Shown: piece after piece, positions 34,504 through 46,081 of the stretch | Numbering within the stretch: position 1 is the stretch's first letter | Layout of the letters: every line of letters begins with the position of its first letter | Source of the DNA: VBDM01 sp035702665 | GTDB lineage: Bacteria > Pseudomonadota > Gammaproteobacteria > Burkholderiales > SG8-39 | Direction: 5' to 3' | DNA length: 64,000 nt | Assembly: GCA_035702665.1 (NCBI GenBank) | Contig: DASSQD010000091.1 | Span: forward strand, 1-64,000 | The notes under the pieces: generated by a model | What the model was told of the DNA's origin: nothing | What the model saw: the letters and a program-made list of their open reading frames with translations, nothing else | The model's database searches: none | Position numbers and translations under genes: made by a program

Positions 34504-35412
34504 CTAGGCGGCGGCGAGCTCCGCCCGGACTTCGGCGAGCAGGCGCTCGGCTTCGCTGCCGCGCACGCGGGTGATGTCATCCTGGTACTTGAGCAGAGTG
34601 CCGAGCGTGTCGTTGACCGTCTGCGGGTCGAGCGTCATCTTGTCCAGCGCCACCAGCGCCTTCGACCAGTCGATCGTCTCGGCGACCCCGGGCAGCTTGA
34701 ACAGATCCATCTTGCGCAGCCGCTGGACGAAGGCGACGACCTCGCGCGAGAGCCTTTCCTCGGCCTCGGGCGCCTTGCGCTTCAAGATGTCCAGCTCGCG
34801 AAGCGCATCCGGGTAATCCACCCAGTGGTAGAAGCAGCGCCGCTTGATGGCGTCGTGGATCTCGCGCGTGCGGTTGGAGGTCAGCACGACGATCGGCGGC
34901 TCCTTCGCCTTCACCGTTCCGATCTCGGGGATGGTGATCTGGAAATCGGAGAGCACTTCCAGCAGATAGGCCTCGAAGGGCTCGTCGGTTCGGTCGAGCT
35001 CGTCGATGAGGAGCACGGGCGCGTCGCCCTTGCCGCCCTCGAGCGCCTGCATCAGCGGCCGCTTGATGAGGAAGCGCTCGGAGAAGATGTCCTTCGCGAC
35101 CGCGTCGCGCGCAGCGCCCTCGGTCTCGGCGAGGCGGATCTCTATCATCTGGCGAGAGTAGTTCCATTCGTATACAGCGGAGGCGATATCCAGGCCCTCG
35201 TAACACTGCAGGCGCACCAGCCTGCGGCCGAGGCCCCCGGCGAGGACCTTCGCGATCTCGGTCTTGCCGACACCGGCCTCACCCTCGAGGAACAACGGCC
35301 GCCCCATCTTCAGCGCGAGGAAAACCGCGGTGGCGAGGCTGCGCTCGGCGACGTAGTCGGCGCGCGCCAGCAGGTCGAGGGTGTCGTCGATCGACTTCGG
35401 CAATGAATTCAT
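34504..35412 (-). CDS. MoxR-family AAA+ ATPase, CoxD-like
   Basis: 302 residues. Walker A GEAGVGKTE (Lys50), Walker B LLIDELDR, sensor I LTSNRTREI and an arginine-rich HDAIKRRCFYHW segment, as in CoxD. CoxD-type ATPases act with VWA partners (CoxE) to insert metal or sulfur into molybdenum enzymes. Here the gene precedes ccmA by 9 bases and lies about 250 bases from the end of the coxSLM-like operon, beyond a terminator. The likely VWA partner is at 16.9-18.1 kb. Confidence 0.88.
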   Translation of the reverse strand: MNSLPKSIDDTLDLLARADYVAERSLATAVFLALKMGRPLFLEGEAGVGKTEIAKVLAGGLGRRLVRLQCYEGLDIASAVYEWNYSRQMIEIRLAETEGAARDAVAKDIFSERFLIKRPLMQALEGGKGDAPVLLIDELDRTDEPFEAYLLEVLSDFQITIPEIGTVKAKEPPIVVLTSNRTREIHDAIKRRCFYHWVDYPDALRELDILKRKAPEAEERLSREVVAFVQRLRKMDLFKLPGVAETIDWSKALVALDKMTLDPQTVNDTLGTLLKYQDDITRVRGSEAERLLAEVRAELAAA

Positions 35413-35467
35413 GTTCGGATTATGCCAGCAATCGACTGGAGCCTTGGGCCAGAGTAGGGAGGGGCAG

Positions 35468-35486
35468 CGAGGGGAGTATCCCCTCG
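35468..35486. promoter_or_regulatory. Palindrome upstream of the coxD-like/ccm operon
   Basis: CGAGGGGA-GTA-TCCCCTCG is a perfect inverted repeat with 8-base arms, 56-74 bases before the CoxD-like ATG and beyond the neighbouring terminator. There is no T-tract. It may be an operator or a 5' leader hairpin. Confidence 0.35.
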
Positions 35487-35497
35487 TTCGTGTGGAA

Positions 35498-35532
35498 ATA
35501 AAAAACCCTCCCCCGAGGTGATCGGGGGAGGG
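35498..35532 (-). terminator. Strong intrinsic terminator of the coxSLM-like operon
   Basis: On the reverse strand a perfect 11-base-pair stem (arms 35532-35522 and 35516-35506, CCCTCCCCCGA with its complement) closes a 5-base loop and is followed by TTTTTTATTT. It lies about 130 bases after the CoxM-like stop and separates that operon from the coxD-like/ccm operon. It works in one direction only. Confidence 0.85.
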
Positions 35533-35660
35533 CCGGTCGGGATCCCCTCGAGGAGATCAGCCCTCGAGCTCGGGTCCGGAAGGGTTTGATCCCCGACCGT
35601 TCGCGCCGCCGCGAGGACGGCACGCGGGCCCCGGGAACCGGGGACTCCCGGATATTCTGG

Positions 35661-36458
35661 CTACTTGACCGCGGCCTCGACCGCGCGCCGCGCCATCACC
35701 GTGATCAGGTGCGCGCGGTAGTCCGCCTTGGCGTGCAGGTCCGAATTGAGTCCTTTCTCGGGAACACTGATGCTGGCCACCGACTCGGGGGCGAACTTGG
35801 AGGCGAGCGCTTTCTCCATGGCCGCGACGCGGAACGCGCAAGGTCCCGCGCCGGTGACCGCGACGCGTGCGCCCGACCCGGTGTCGGCGACGAACACGCC
35901 GACGATGGCGTAGCGCGACGCCGGGTTCTTGAACTTCATGTACGCGGCGCGCTTCGGGATCGGGAAGACGACCTGCTCGATGATCTCGCCCTTGCCGAGC
36001 GCAGTCTCGTACAGCCCCTTGAAGAAATCGTCGGCTGCGATCTTGCGCTTGTTCGTGACGACGGTGGCTCCGAGGCCGAGCGCGCCGGCGGGATAGTCGG
36101 CCGCGGGATCGTTGTTGGCCAGCGACCCGCCGATCGTGCCCATGTTGCGCACCATGCGATCCCCGATGCCGCCGGCGAGCGCGGCGAGCGCCGGGATGGC
36201 CTTCTTCACGTCGGCGGACGCCGCGACCTCCGCGTGGCGGGTCATCGCGCCGATCGTCACGTTCTTGCCGTCGACCTTGATGCCCGACAGGCCCTTGATC
36301 GAGCCCAGGTCGACGACGCTCGAGGGCTTCGCGAGCCGCAGCTTCATCGCCGCGATCAGGCTCTGCCCGCCGGCGAGCACCTTGGCGTCGGGGTCCTTGG
36401 CGATGATCTTGGCCGCGTCGTCGACCGACTTCACTTTTTGATACTCGAATGCGTACAT
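35661..36458 (-). CDS. FAD-binding subunit of molybdenum hydroxylase (CoxM-like)
   Basis: 265 residues. FAD contacts: AGGQSLIAAMKLRL near the N-terminus and RNMGTIGGSLANNDPAADYPA near the middle. It moves electrons from the Fe-S subunit to FAD and on to an acceptor. GGAG precedes ATG 36458. Third gene in S-L-M order, 23 bases after the large subunit. The frame is open far upstream, but that sequence is antisense to the large subunit and is not part of the protein. Confidence 0.9.
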   Translation of the reverse strand: MYAFEYQKVKSVDDAAKIIAKDPDAKVLAGGQSLIAAMKLRLAKPSSVVDLGSIKGLSGIKVDGKNVTIGAMTRHAEVAASADVKKAIPALAALAGGIGDRMVRNMGTIGGSLANNDPAADYPAGALGLGATVVTNKRKIAADDFFKGLYETALGKGEIIEQVVFPIPKRAAYMKFKNPASRYAIVGVFVADTGSGARVAVTGAGPCAFRVAAMEKALASKFAPESVASISVPEKGLNSDLHAKADYRAHLITVMARRAVEAAVK

Positions 36459-36481
36459 GTGCGTCTCCGGTTCTTCGTGGC

Positions 36482-38845
<2,364 letters not shown>

Positions 38846-38848
38846 GAT

Positions 38849-39322
<474 letters not shown>

Positions 39323-39440
39323 GGGTTCACTCCTTCGTGGATGGTGGGTTCTTCTTTGGAAGTGCCGAAATTCTTGAAGAAAAAATGTCCTTGACGGCGA
39401 TTCCTGTCGAGGGATTTGATGCGATGGGTGTCCGGGGAAA

Positions 39441-39469
39441 ATGCTAGACCATGCCCGCCCCACAAGCAA
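39441..39469 (-). promoter_or_regulatory. Candidate promoter for the coxSLM-like operon
   Basis: Reverse-strand TTGCTT (39469 to 39464), 17 bases, TAGCAT (39446 to 39441). It implies a leader of about 110 bases before ATG 39322. Moderate match only. Confidence 0.35.
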
Positions 39470-39577
39470 CCACAAGCTTGAATCTGCGCCGCCTTGACCC
39501 GACCTTAGGAGAGGTCTACGCTATTGCGTTCAAGCGTTTGTTAAATTTCAGTAATCCTTTCTGAGCAAGGAAATCCC

Positions 39578-40585
39578 GTGGACAGCGTCGATCTCGAAGT
39601 GGTGCGTAGCGCGGTGAAATGGGCCGAGTCCGGCCACCGCGCGACGCTGGGCACCGTCGTACACACCTGGGGCTCGGCACCGCGCCCGGTCGGCGCGATG
39701 CTGGCGATACGCGACGACGGACAGGTGATGGGCTCGGTCTCCGGCGGTTGCGTCGAGGACGATCTCATCGACAAGGTGAAGAGCAAGGCGCTCGCCGCGG
39801 CCAAGCCCGAGGTCACCACCTACGGCGTCACCCAGGAGCAGGCGACACAGTACGGATTGCCCTGCGGTGGCACGCTCCAGATCGTGCTCGAGCCTGTCAC
39901 CGCCGAGTCGAAGCTCAAGGAGCTGCTCGGGGTCATCGAGCGCCACGAGCTCTCGGCGCGCTTCCTCGACATGGACACCGGCAAGGTGCGCATGGAGCCG
40001 GGCAAGTGGTCGGACCTGCTCGAGTTCGACGGCAAGGTGCTGAAGACCGTGCACGGCCCGCGCTGGCGGCTGTTGCTGATCGGGGCGGGTCAGGTGTCCC
40101 GCTACCTCGCGCAGATGGCGCAGGCGCTCGACTACCACGTCACCGTGTGCGATCCGCGCGAGGAGTATGCCGACGGCTGGGACTTCGACGCGGTCCCGAT
40201 CAACCGCGGCTATCCCGACGACGTGGTGGTTCAGATGAACTTCGACGCGCACAGCGCGGTGGTCGCGCTGACGCACGATGCCAAGCTCGACGACGCCGCG
40301 CTCCTGGAGGCGCTCAAGTCGCCGGCGTTCTACGTCGGCGCGCTCGGGTCGCAGAAGAACAACGACGCGCGGCGCAAGCGCCTCGCGGGCTTCGACCTCG
40401 CTGCCTCCGAGATCGCGCGCCTGCGCGGGCCGGTAGGCCTGAAGATCGGCTCGAAGACGCCTCCGGAGATCGCGGTCGCGATTCTCGCCGAGCTGACCGC
40501 GGTGCGCCGCGGCGTCCAGATCCCGGAGACGATCGAGCCGCCCAAGGTCAACGTATCGGCCGGCTGCGCCGTTCCCCAGAACTAG
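39578..40585 (+). CDS. XdhC/CoxI family molybdenum hydroxylase maturation protein
   Basis: 335 residues. N-terminal XdhC domain with GSVSGGCVEDDL and LPCGGTLQIVLEP; C-terminal Rossmann-like domain starting LLLIGAGQVSRYLA and ending with the YVGALGSQKN and PVGLKIGSKTPPEIAVAI blocks. XdhC binds molybdopterin, supports sulfuration and delivers it to xanthine dehydrogenase-type enzymes. GTG start with AAGGAAA ahead. Divergent from coxSLM-like genes, which are its likely clients, along with the 47-49 kb enzyme. Confidence 0.9.
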   Translation: MDSVDLEVVRSAVKWAESGHRATLGTVVHTWGSAPRPVGAMLAIRDDGQVMGSVSGGCVEDDLIDKVKSKALAAAKPEVTTYGVTQEQATQYGLPCGGTLQIVLEPVTAESKLKELLGVIERHELSARFLDMDTGKVRMEPGKWSDLLEFDGKVLKTVHGPRWRLLLIGAGQVSRYLAQMAQALDYHVTVCDPREEYADGWDFDAVPINRGYPDDVVVQMNFDAHSAVVALTHDAKLDDAALLEALKSPAFYVGALGSQKNNDARRKRLAGFDLAASEIARLRGPVGLKIGSKTPPEIAVAILAELTAVRRGVQIPETIEPPKVNVSAGCAVPQN

Positions 40586-40616
40586 CTATCCTTCCTCCCC
40601 TTTCCTAGGGGAGCTC

Positions 40617-41204
40617 ATGGCCGCAAACATCCGCGGCGTCCTGCTTGCGGCGGGGTATTCGAAGCGTTTCGGCTCCAACAAGCTGCTGCATCCGCTGCCC
40701 GCCGGATCGCCCTACGCAGGTGTGCCCATCGCGCTGGCCTCGGCCCGCCATTTCGTCGAGGCCTTGCCCGAAGCCATCGCCGTGATCCGTCCTCGCGCGC
40801 AGAAACTCGGCGGGCTGCTGCGCGACGCGGGCTGCAACACCGTAGTCTGCAGGAACGCCGCCGAAGGCATGGGAGTAAGTCTCGCGGATGGCATCCGCGC
40901 CGCGGCGGACGCCGATGGCTGGGTGGTCGCCCTCGCCGACATGCCGTACCTGAAGCCGGAGACGGTCAGAGTCATCGCGACTGCGCTGTCCGACGGCGCC
41001 GAGATCGCCGCGCCGTTGTATCGCGGGCAGCGCGGGCACCCGGTGGGATTCGCGCGGCGCTTCCTCGAGGACCTGCTCTCGCTGCGCGGCGATGCGGGCG
41101 CGCGCGAGATCCTCAATGCGCACTCCGACCGGATCATGCTTTGCGAAGTCGACGACCCCGGCGTCCTGCGCGATGTCGACGAACCCTCCGACCTGGAGGG
41201 CTAA
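40617..41204 (+). CDS. MocA/MobA-like molybdenum cofactor nucleotidyltransferase
   Basis: 195 residues. Nucleotide-binding LLAAGYSKRFGSNKLL, metal site ALADMPYLKPETV, GHPVGF and C-terminal DVDEPSDL are hallmarks of MocA/MobA-type proteins. These add CMP or GMP to molybdopterin; xanthine oxidase-family enzymes in proteobacteria use the cytosine dinucleotide form, so cytidylyl transfer is likely. It follows xdhC by 31 bases. Its TAA overlaps the convergent DUF2917 stop. Confidence 0.87.
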   Translation: MAANIRGVLLAAGYSKRFGSNKLLHPLPAGSPYAGVPIALASARHFVEALPEAIAVIRPRAQKLGGLLRDAGCNTVVCRNAAEGMGVSLADGIRAAADADGWVVALADMPYLKPETVRVIATALSDGAEIAAPLYRGQRGHPVGFARRFLEDLLSLRGDAGAREILNAHSDRIMLCEVDDPGVLRDVDEPSDLEG

Positions 41205-41530
41205 AGCGCTCCGAGCTCGCGAGGGCGGTCGAGCGAATCGGGACCGAAGGTCGTGGCTATCCACCGTACGATCCGCTCGCGAAGGGTCGGGCGCCGCGCC
41301 GGCTCGAGAAGGACGACGTCGCTCGGCTCCTGCGCATGGATGAGCGCGAGCCCGGCCCGGTCGAGAACCAGCGCGTCGTTCGCCGAAAGGAAGTGGTCCT
41401 CCAAGTCCCGGTCCTGCGTGATCCACAGGCCGCCGCGGACGCACTCGACGCGCGCGCCCAGAGGATCGTAGACGCGCAGCACTTCGCGCGACTTGAGGTG
41501 GAGCTCGACTCGATCGAATCCGATGTTCAT
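41201..41530 (-). CDS. DUF2917 domain protein
   Basis: 109 residues with a small beta-barrel-like pattern: REVLRVYDPLGARVECVRGGLWITQDRDLEDHFL then ANDALVL, which matches DUF2917. Function unknown. It is divergent from a LysR regulator, an arrangement I recall as common in Burkholderiales, so it is probably that regulator's target. An AAGGAAG site precedes the ATG. A cupin-like ligand-binding role is only a guess. Confidence 0.8.
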   Translation of the reverse strand: MNIGFDRVELHLKSREVLRVYDPLGARVECVRGGLWITQDRDLEDHFLSANDALVLDRAGLALIHAQEPSDVVLLEPARRPTLRERIVRWIATTFGPDSLDRPRELGAL

Positions 41531-41626
41531 GGCCGCTTCCTTTATAATGCGGTCGCCGCATACTCATCAGTCGGCGACGCCTAGCGAATTCTCATCCAAC
41601 GCCAGCGCCCCATCAAACGATCTTTG

Positions 41627-41652
41627 TTCATCTTTTGCATGAGAAAAATGAA
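41627..41652. promoter_or_regulatory. Imperfect palindrome at the LysR start, candidate LTTR site
   Basis: TTCAT (41627-41631) and ATGAA (41648-41652) flank CTTTTGCATGAGAAAA, giving a 26-base imperfect inverted repeat that touches the LysR ATG. Position between divergent genes fits autoregulation. No other support. Confidence 0.33.
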
Positions 41653-42584
41653 TGCTTAAGGGCGCCCGCGACCTGCCGTCGCTCGACCTGCTGAAAGGCT
41701 TCGAGGCGGCGGCGCGCAACCTCTCGTTCACCAAGGCCGCAGCCGAGCTGTTCGTCACCCAGTCGGCGGTCAGCCGCCAGATCCAGACGCTCGAGGAGCA
41801 GCTGGGCGTGCCGCTGTTCCGCCGCACGCACCGCGAACTGCGCCTCACGGAGGAGGGCCAGACGCTGTACAAGACGTCGGCCGAGGTGCTGCGCCTGCTG
41901 CGCGACGTCGCCGGGCGCCTGAACGCGCGCCCGGGCATGCTCACGCTCACCACCACCGCATCCTTCGCCGCGCTATGGCTTGTGCCCCGCTTGAACGACT
42001 TCCGCCGCCTGCATCCCGGGATCGACATGCGCCTCGACGCGAGCAACGAAATCCAGGACCTGGAGCGCGAAGGCATCGACCTGGCCATCCGCTACTGCAC
42101 CCCGAAGATGGCGGGCAGCGCTGCGGTCCGGCTCTTCGGCGAGCTGGTGTTCCCGGTGTGCTCCAAGGCGCTGCTCGCCGGGAAGAAGCTCGGCTCGCCC
42201 AAGGACCTCAGCGGCCAGGTGCTGCTGCATTACGACGATCCCTACCGGCGCTATCCCTGGCTCTCCTGGGAAGTCTGGTTCGAGCTGACCCAGACCCAGG
42301 GGGTGAAGCCCGCGGGAATGCTGCGCTTCTCGCACTACGATCAGCTGATCCAGGCGGCCGCCGAAGGCCACGGCATCGCGCTCGGGCGCAGCCGCTTCGT
42401 CGGCCAATGGGTGAAGCAGGGCAAGCTCGTCCTTCCCTTCGGCAAGCGCTACATGTGCACCCCGTCGGATTCGCGCGCGTATTTTCTCGTGCCCTCGCCG
42501 CGCGCGGCGGCGCGCGCCGAGGTCACGAAGTTCAGTCGGTGGCTGCAGCAGCAGGCGCTGGCCGAGGACGAGGAAGAACTATGA
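41652..42584 (+). CDS. LysR family transcriptional regulator (GcvA-like)
   Basis: 310 residues. N-terminal winged helix-turn-helix (LDLLKGFEAAARNLSFTKAA, then VTQSAVSRQIQTLE) and a C-terminal effector-binding domain (from about 95) of the GcvA subgroup, with WLVPRLNDFRRLHPGIDMRL. Probably controls the divergent DUF2917 gene and its own. The stop overlaps the M61 peptidase ATG (ATGA), so regulator and peptidase are co-translated. Effector unknown. Confidence 0.9.
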   Translation: MLKGARDLPSLDLLKGFEAAARNLSFTKAAAELFVTQSAVSRQIQTLEEQLGVPLFRRTHRELRLTEEGQTLYKTSAEVLRLLRDVAGRLNARPGMLTLTTTASFAALWLVPRLNDFRRLHPGIDMRLDASNEIQDLEREGIDLAIRYCTPKMAGSAAVRLFGELVFPVCSKALLAGKKLGSPKDLSGQVLLHYDDPYRRYPWLSWEVWFELTQTQGVKPAGMLRFSHYDQLIQAAAEGHGIALGRSRFVGQWVKQGKLVLPFGKRYMCTPSDSRAYFLVPSPRAAARAEVTKFSRWLQQQALAEDEEEL

Positions 42585-44392
42585 CCGAGCCGATCCGGTA
42601 CCGCATCGTCCCCGAGCATCCCGAAGGGCATCTCTTCCGCGTCGCCTGCACGGTCGCCGATCCCGACCCCTCGGGCCAGGAATTCGCGCTGCCCGCGTGG
42701 ATCCCGGGAAGTTACATGATCCGCGAGTTCGCGCGCCACGTGATGTCGGTCCGCGCCGAGAGCCGCGGCAAGCCGCTCGCGATCGACAAGCTCGACAAGC
42801 ACACCTGGCGCGCCGGCGCCGCGTCCGGCCCGGTCACGGTGACCTGCGAGGTCTATGCGAGGGATTTGTCGGTGCGCGGGGCCTACCTGGACACGCGGCA
42901 CGCGTTCTTCAACGGCGCGTGCGTCTTTCTGAGACCGCGGGGCGTGGAGAGCGCCCGCTGCGAGCTCGAGATCGTGCGGCCGCGCGGTGCTCGCTACCGG
43001 AAGTGGATCGTTGCGACCGCGATGACTCCGTCCGGAGCGAAACTGGGCGGCTTCGGCGTCTATCGTGCAGAGGACTACGACGAGCTGATCGACCACCCGG
43101 TCGCGATGGGCGAGCTCGTGCTCGCGTCCTTCCGCGCGTGCGGCGTGCCGCACGACATCGCGATCGCGGGACGTCATCGAGCCGACATGACGCGGCTCGC
43201 GCGCGACCTCAAGCGCCTGTGCGAGCACCACATCCGGTTTTTCGGGGAGCCGGCGCCGATGAAGCGCTACCTGTTCCTCATCACCGCGCTGGGCGAAGGT
43301 TACGGCGGCCTGGAGCACCGCGCGTCGACTGCGCTCGTGTGCGCTCGCGAAGACCTGCCGCGAAGCGGCGAGTCCGGGGTGTCGGAGCGGTACCGGACTT
43401 TCCTCGGCCTCGCGAGCCACGAATACTTCCATACGTGGAACGTGAAGCGCATCAAGCCGGCCGCGTTCACCCCGTACGAGCTCGACCGCGAGAGCTACAC
43501 GGCGCTCCTCTGGGCTTTCGAGGGCGTGACGTCGTACTACGACGATCTCGCGCTGGTCCGGTGCGGCCTGATAGCGCGGAAGGACTACCTCGAGCTGCTC
43601 GGCCGCTCGATCACGACCTACCTGCGCGCGCCTGGCCGCCGCCGGCAGACCCTCGCCGAAGCGAGCTTCGACGCCTGGATCAAGTACTACCGGCCCGACG
43701 AGAACTCGCCCAGCGCGACGGTCAGCTACTACGGCAAGGGAAGCCTGGTTGCGCTGTGCCTGGATTTGCTGATCCGGCAGAAGACGGGCGGAAAGAAGTC
43801 GCTAGACGACCTCATGCGTGGGCTCTGGGCTCGACACGGCCTGACGGGGATCGGCGTGGAGGAGGACGGCGTCGAGCGTCTAACCGAGGAAATCACCGGG
43901 CTGGAACTGCGCAAGATCTTCGACGCGTGGCTGCGCTCGACGCGCGAATTGCCTCTTGAGTCACTTCTCGCCGCGCACGGCGTCGAGATGGCGCTGCGTC
44001 CGGCCGAGTCCTCATCCGACCGCGGCGGCAAGCCGGCCGGCGCGAAGTCCGCCAGCGGCCTCGCGATGATCGGCGCGCTGGTGCGCGCCGACGGCAACGA
44101 GGTGGTCCTCTCGCACGTGCTCGACGGCGGCGCGGCGCGAGAAGCCGGTCTCGCCGCCGGCGACGCGATCGTGGCGGTCGACGGCCTGCGGCCCGGTCGC
44201 GGAGGCCTCGACGCCGCGCTCGCGAAGCGCCGACCCGGAGAGACCGTGAAGCTCCACGCCTTCCGCCGCGACGAGCTGCTCGCATTCGACGTGTACCTCA
44301 AGGCCGCTCCGGCGGACACCTGCGTGCTCACCGAGCTGCCGGGCGCCAAAGCGCGAACGCTCGCGCTCTGGCTGGAGGGCCGGCGTGGCTGA
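42581..44392 (+). CDS. M61 family (glycyl aminopeptidase-like) metallopeptidase with PDZ domain
   Basis: 603 residues. The N-terminal beta domain (LPAWIPGSYMIREFARHV) is typical of M61. The zinc site is H280-E-Y-F-H284 in ASHEYFHTWNVKRIKP, with a downstream glutamate in FEGVTSYYDDL. A PDZ-like domain occupies about 495-585 (LDGGAAREAGLAAGDAIVAVDGL). No signal peptide is seen, so it is probably cytosolic. It starts inside the LysR stop and ends over the start of the next gene, a tight three-gene run. Confidence 0.9.
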   Translation: MTEPIRYRIVPEHPEGHLFRVACTVADPDPSGQEFALPAWIPGSYMIREFARHVMSVRAESRGKPLAIDKLDKHTWRAGAASGPVTVTCEVYARDLSVRGAYLDTRHAFFNGACVFLRPRGVESARCELEIVRPRGARYRKWIVATAMTPSGAKLGGFGVYRAEDYDELIDHPVAMGELVLASFRACGVPHDIAIAGRHRADMTRLARDLKRLCEHHIRFFGEPAPMKRYLFLITALGEGYGGLEHRASTALVCAREDLPRSGESGVSERYRTFLGLASHEYFHTWNVKRIKPAAFTPYELDRESYTALLWAFEGVTSYYDDLALVRCGLIARKDYLELLGRSITTYLRAPGRRRQTLAEASFDAWIKYYRPDENSPSATVSYYGKGSLVALCLDLLIRQKTGGKKSLDDLMRGLWARHGLTGIGVEEDGVERLTEEITGLELRKIFDAWLRSTRELPLESLLAAHGVEMALRPAESSSDRGGKPAGAKSASGLAMIGALVRADGNEVVLSHVLDGGAAREAGLAAGDAIVAVDGLRPGRGGLDAALAKRRPGETVKLHAFRRDELLAFDVYLKAAPADTCVLTELPGAKARTLALWLEGRRG

Positions 44393-45029
44393 GGCGCGGA
44401 TCATGCTGATCCGCCACGGCGAGACGGAATGGAATCGCGAAGGCCGCATACAGGGCTACAACGCCGACAGCCGCTTGACCGCCGGCGGTCGCGCCCAGGC
44501 GCAGCGGCTCGCGGAACGCCTGGCGGGAGAGGCGCTGCTGCTCCTGTACTCGAGCGACGCGGGGCGCGCGCGCCAGACCGCGGCGCCGGTCGCCGCGGCC
44601 CTCGGCATGAACGTGGTCTACGACCCGGCGCTGCGCGAGCGCAACTACGGCGACTTCGAGGGCCGGACCTACGGGGAGCTCGAGCGCGAGCACCTGGAGG
44701 CGTACCGGAAGTTCCGCTCGCGCGATCCCGATTACGCGCCGCCCGGCGGCGAGAGCGGAGCCCGGTTCCGCGATCGCGTACTCGCCGCGCTTGAGCGCAT
44801 CGCCGCGACCGCGGGAAGCGGGCACGCTGCGGTAGTCACTCACGGCGGCGTGCTCGGCGTCATGCATCGCCACGTCAACGGCGCGGCCCCGGATTCCAAG
44901 CGGGGCTATTCGCTCCACAACGCGAGCATCAACCGCCTCGTCTACTCGGCCGGATGCTGGTCGATCGAAGCCTGGGGCGACGTCTCGCACCTGGCCGCGG
45001 GCAGCGGCGACGGCATCCAAGGCGCCTAG
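44385..45029 (+). CDS. Histidine phosphatase family protein (phosphoglycerate mutase-like)
   Basis: 214 residues. The catalytic RHGETEWN box (His11) is near the N-terminus, with a second histidine in VVTHGGVLGVM and the LRERNYGDFEGRTYGEL block. Family members are cofactor-dependent mutases or phosphatases such as CobC; this one looks like a general phosphatase. The GTG start lies within the end of the M61 gene (8-base overlap), indicating translational coupling. Substrate unknown. Confidence 0.88.
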   Translation: MAEARIMLIRHGETEWNREGRIQGYNADSRLTAGGRAQAQRLAERLAGEALLLLYSSDAGRARQTAAPVAAALGMNVVYDPALRERNYGDFEGRTYGELEREHLEAYRKFRSRDPDYAPPGGESGARFRDRVLAALERIAATAGSGHAAVVTHGGVLGVMHRHVNGAAPDSKRGYSLHNASINRLVYSAGCWSIEAWGDVSHLAAGSGDGIQGA

Positions 45030-45099
45030 CGCTAGGTCCTGCCCGGCAACGCGGCTGATCTCGCCGTAGAATGCCGGGCTAAAGTCTTTGTCGGCCCGG

Positions 45100-46071
45100 A
45101 TGAACGCCCCCGATCGCCCCCTTGCCGTCACCTACGCCGACGTCGCGGCCGCGGCCGAGCGCCTCGCCGGCCACGCGCACCGCACGCCGGTGCTCACGTC
45201 CAGCACCGTGGACGAGCGGACCGGCGCGCGAGTGTTCTTCAAGTGCGAGAACCTGCAGCGCATCGGCGCCTTCAAGTTCCGCGGCGCCTTCAATGCGCTG
45301 TCGCAGCTCGCGCCGCCGGAGCGGAAGCGCGGCGTGCTGTCCTTCTCCTCGGGGAACCACGCGCAGGCGGTAGCGCTCGCCGGGAAGCTTCTCGGGATCC
45401 GGGTCACGATCGTCATGCCTTCGGACGCGCCGGCGGTCAAGATCGAGGCGACCCGGGGCTACGGCGCCGAGGTCGTGCTCAACGACAAGCGCAAGGAAAC
45501 CCGCGAGGAGGTGGCCGAGCGCATCGTGCGCGAGCGCGGGTTGACGATGATCCCGCCGTTCGACAACCCGCACGTGATCGCGGGGCAGGGCACGGCGGCG
45601 AAGGAGCTGATCGAGGACGCCGGCAAGCTCGACTATCTGTTCGTACCGGTGAGCGGGGGCGGCCTCATCTCGGGCTGCGCGGTCGCGGCCGCGCACCTTT
45701 CGCCCGGTTGCAAGGTGATCGGCGTGGAGCCGGAGGCGGGCGACGACGCGACCCGCTCGTTCAGGACCAAGACATTGCAGACCTGCTACAACCCGGACAC
45801 CATCGCCGACGGCGCGCGCACGCACTCGCTGGGCAAGCTGACGTTTCCGCTCATCCTGCGCTATGTGAGCGACATGGTGACGGTGAGCGACGCCGAGTTG
45901 GCGCGCGCGACGGTCTATCTCTGGGAGCGCATGAAGATCGTCGTCGAGCCGACCGGCGCGCTCGGCGCGGCGGGGCTGTTCGAGCGCGGGCTGGCGGTGG
46001 CCGGGAAGAAGGTCGGCGTGATCCTCTCCGGCGGCAACGTCGACCTCAAGCTGATGGCGAGGTACTTCTAG
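45100..46071 (+). CDS. PLP-dependent threonine/serine dehydratase family enzyme
   Basis: 323 residues, fold type II. FKCENLQRIGAFKFRG holds the PLP lysine (Lys59), SSGNHAQAVA binds the cofactor phosphate/carboxylate, and VSGGGLISG is the phosphate loop. There is no ACT regulatory domain, so it resembles catabolic threonine dehydratase, serine racemase or threo-3-hydroxyaspartate ammonia-lyase. A TTG at 45088 is in frame; ATG 45100 is preferred. It ends 10 bases from the convergent soxZ. Confidence 0.88.
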   Translation: MNAPDRPLAVTYADVAAAAERLAGHAHRTPVLTSSTVDERTGARVFFKCENLQRIGAFKFRGAFNALSQLAPPERKRGVLSFSSGNHAQAVALAGKLLGIRVTIVMPSDAPAVKIEATRGYGAEVVLNDKRKETREEVAERIVRERGLTMIPPFDNPHVIAGQGTAAKELIEDAGKLDYLFVPVSGGGLISGCAVAAAHLSPGCKVIGVEPEAGDDATRSFRTKTLQTCYNPDTIADGARTHSLGKLTFPLILRYVSDMVTVSDAELARATVYLWERMKIVVEPTGALGAAGLFERGLAVAGKKVGVILSGGNVDLKLMARYF

Positions 46072-46081
46072 CCGTTCCGCC

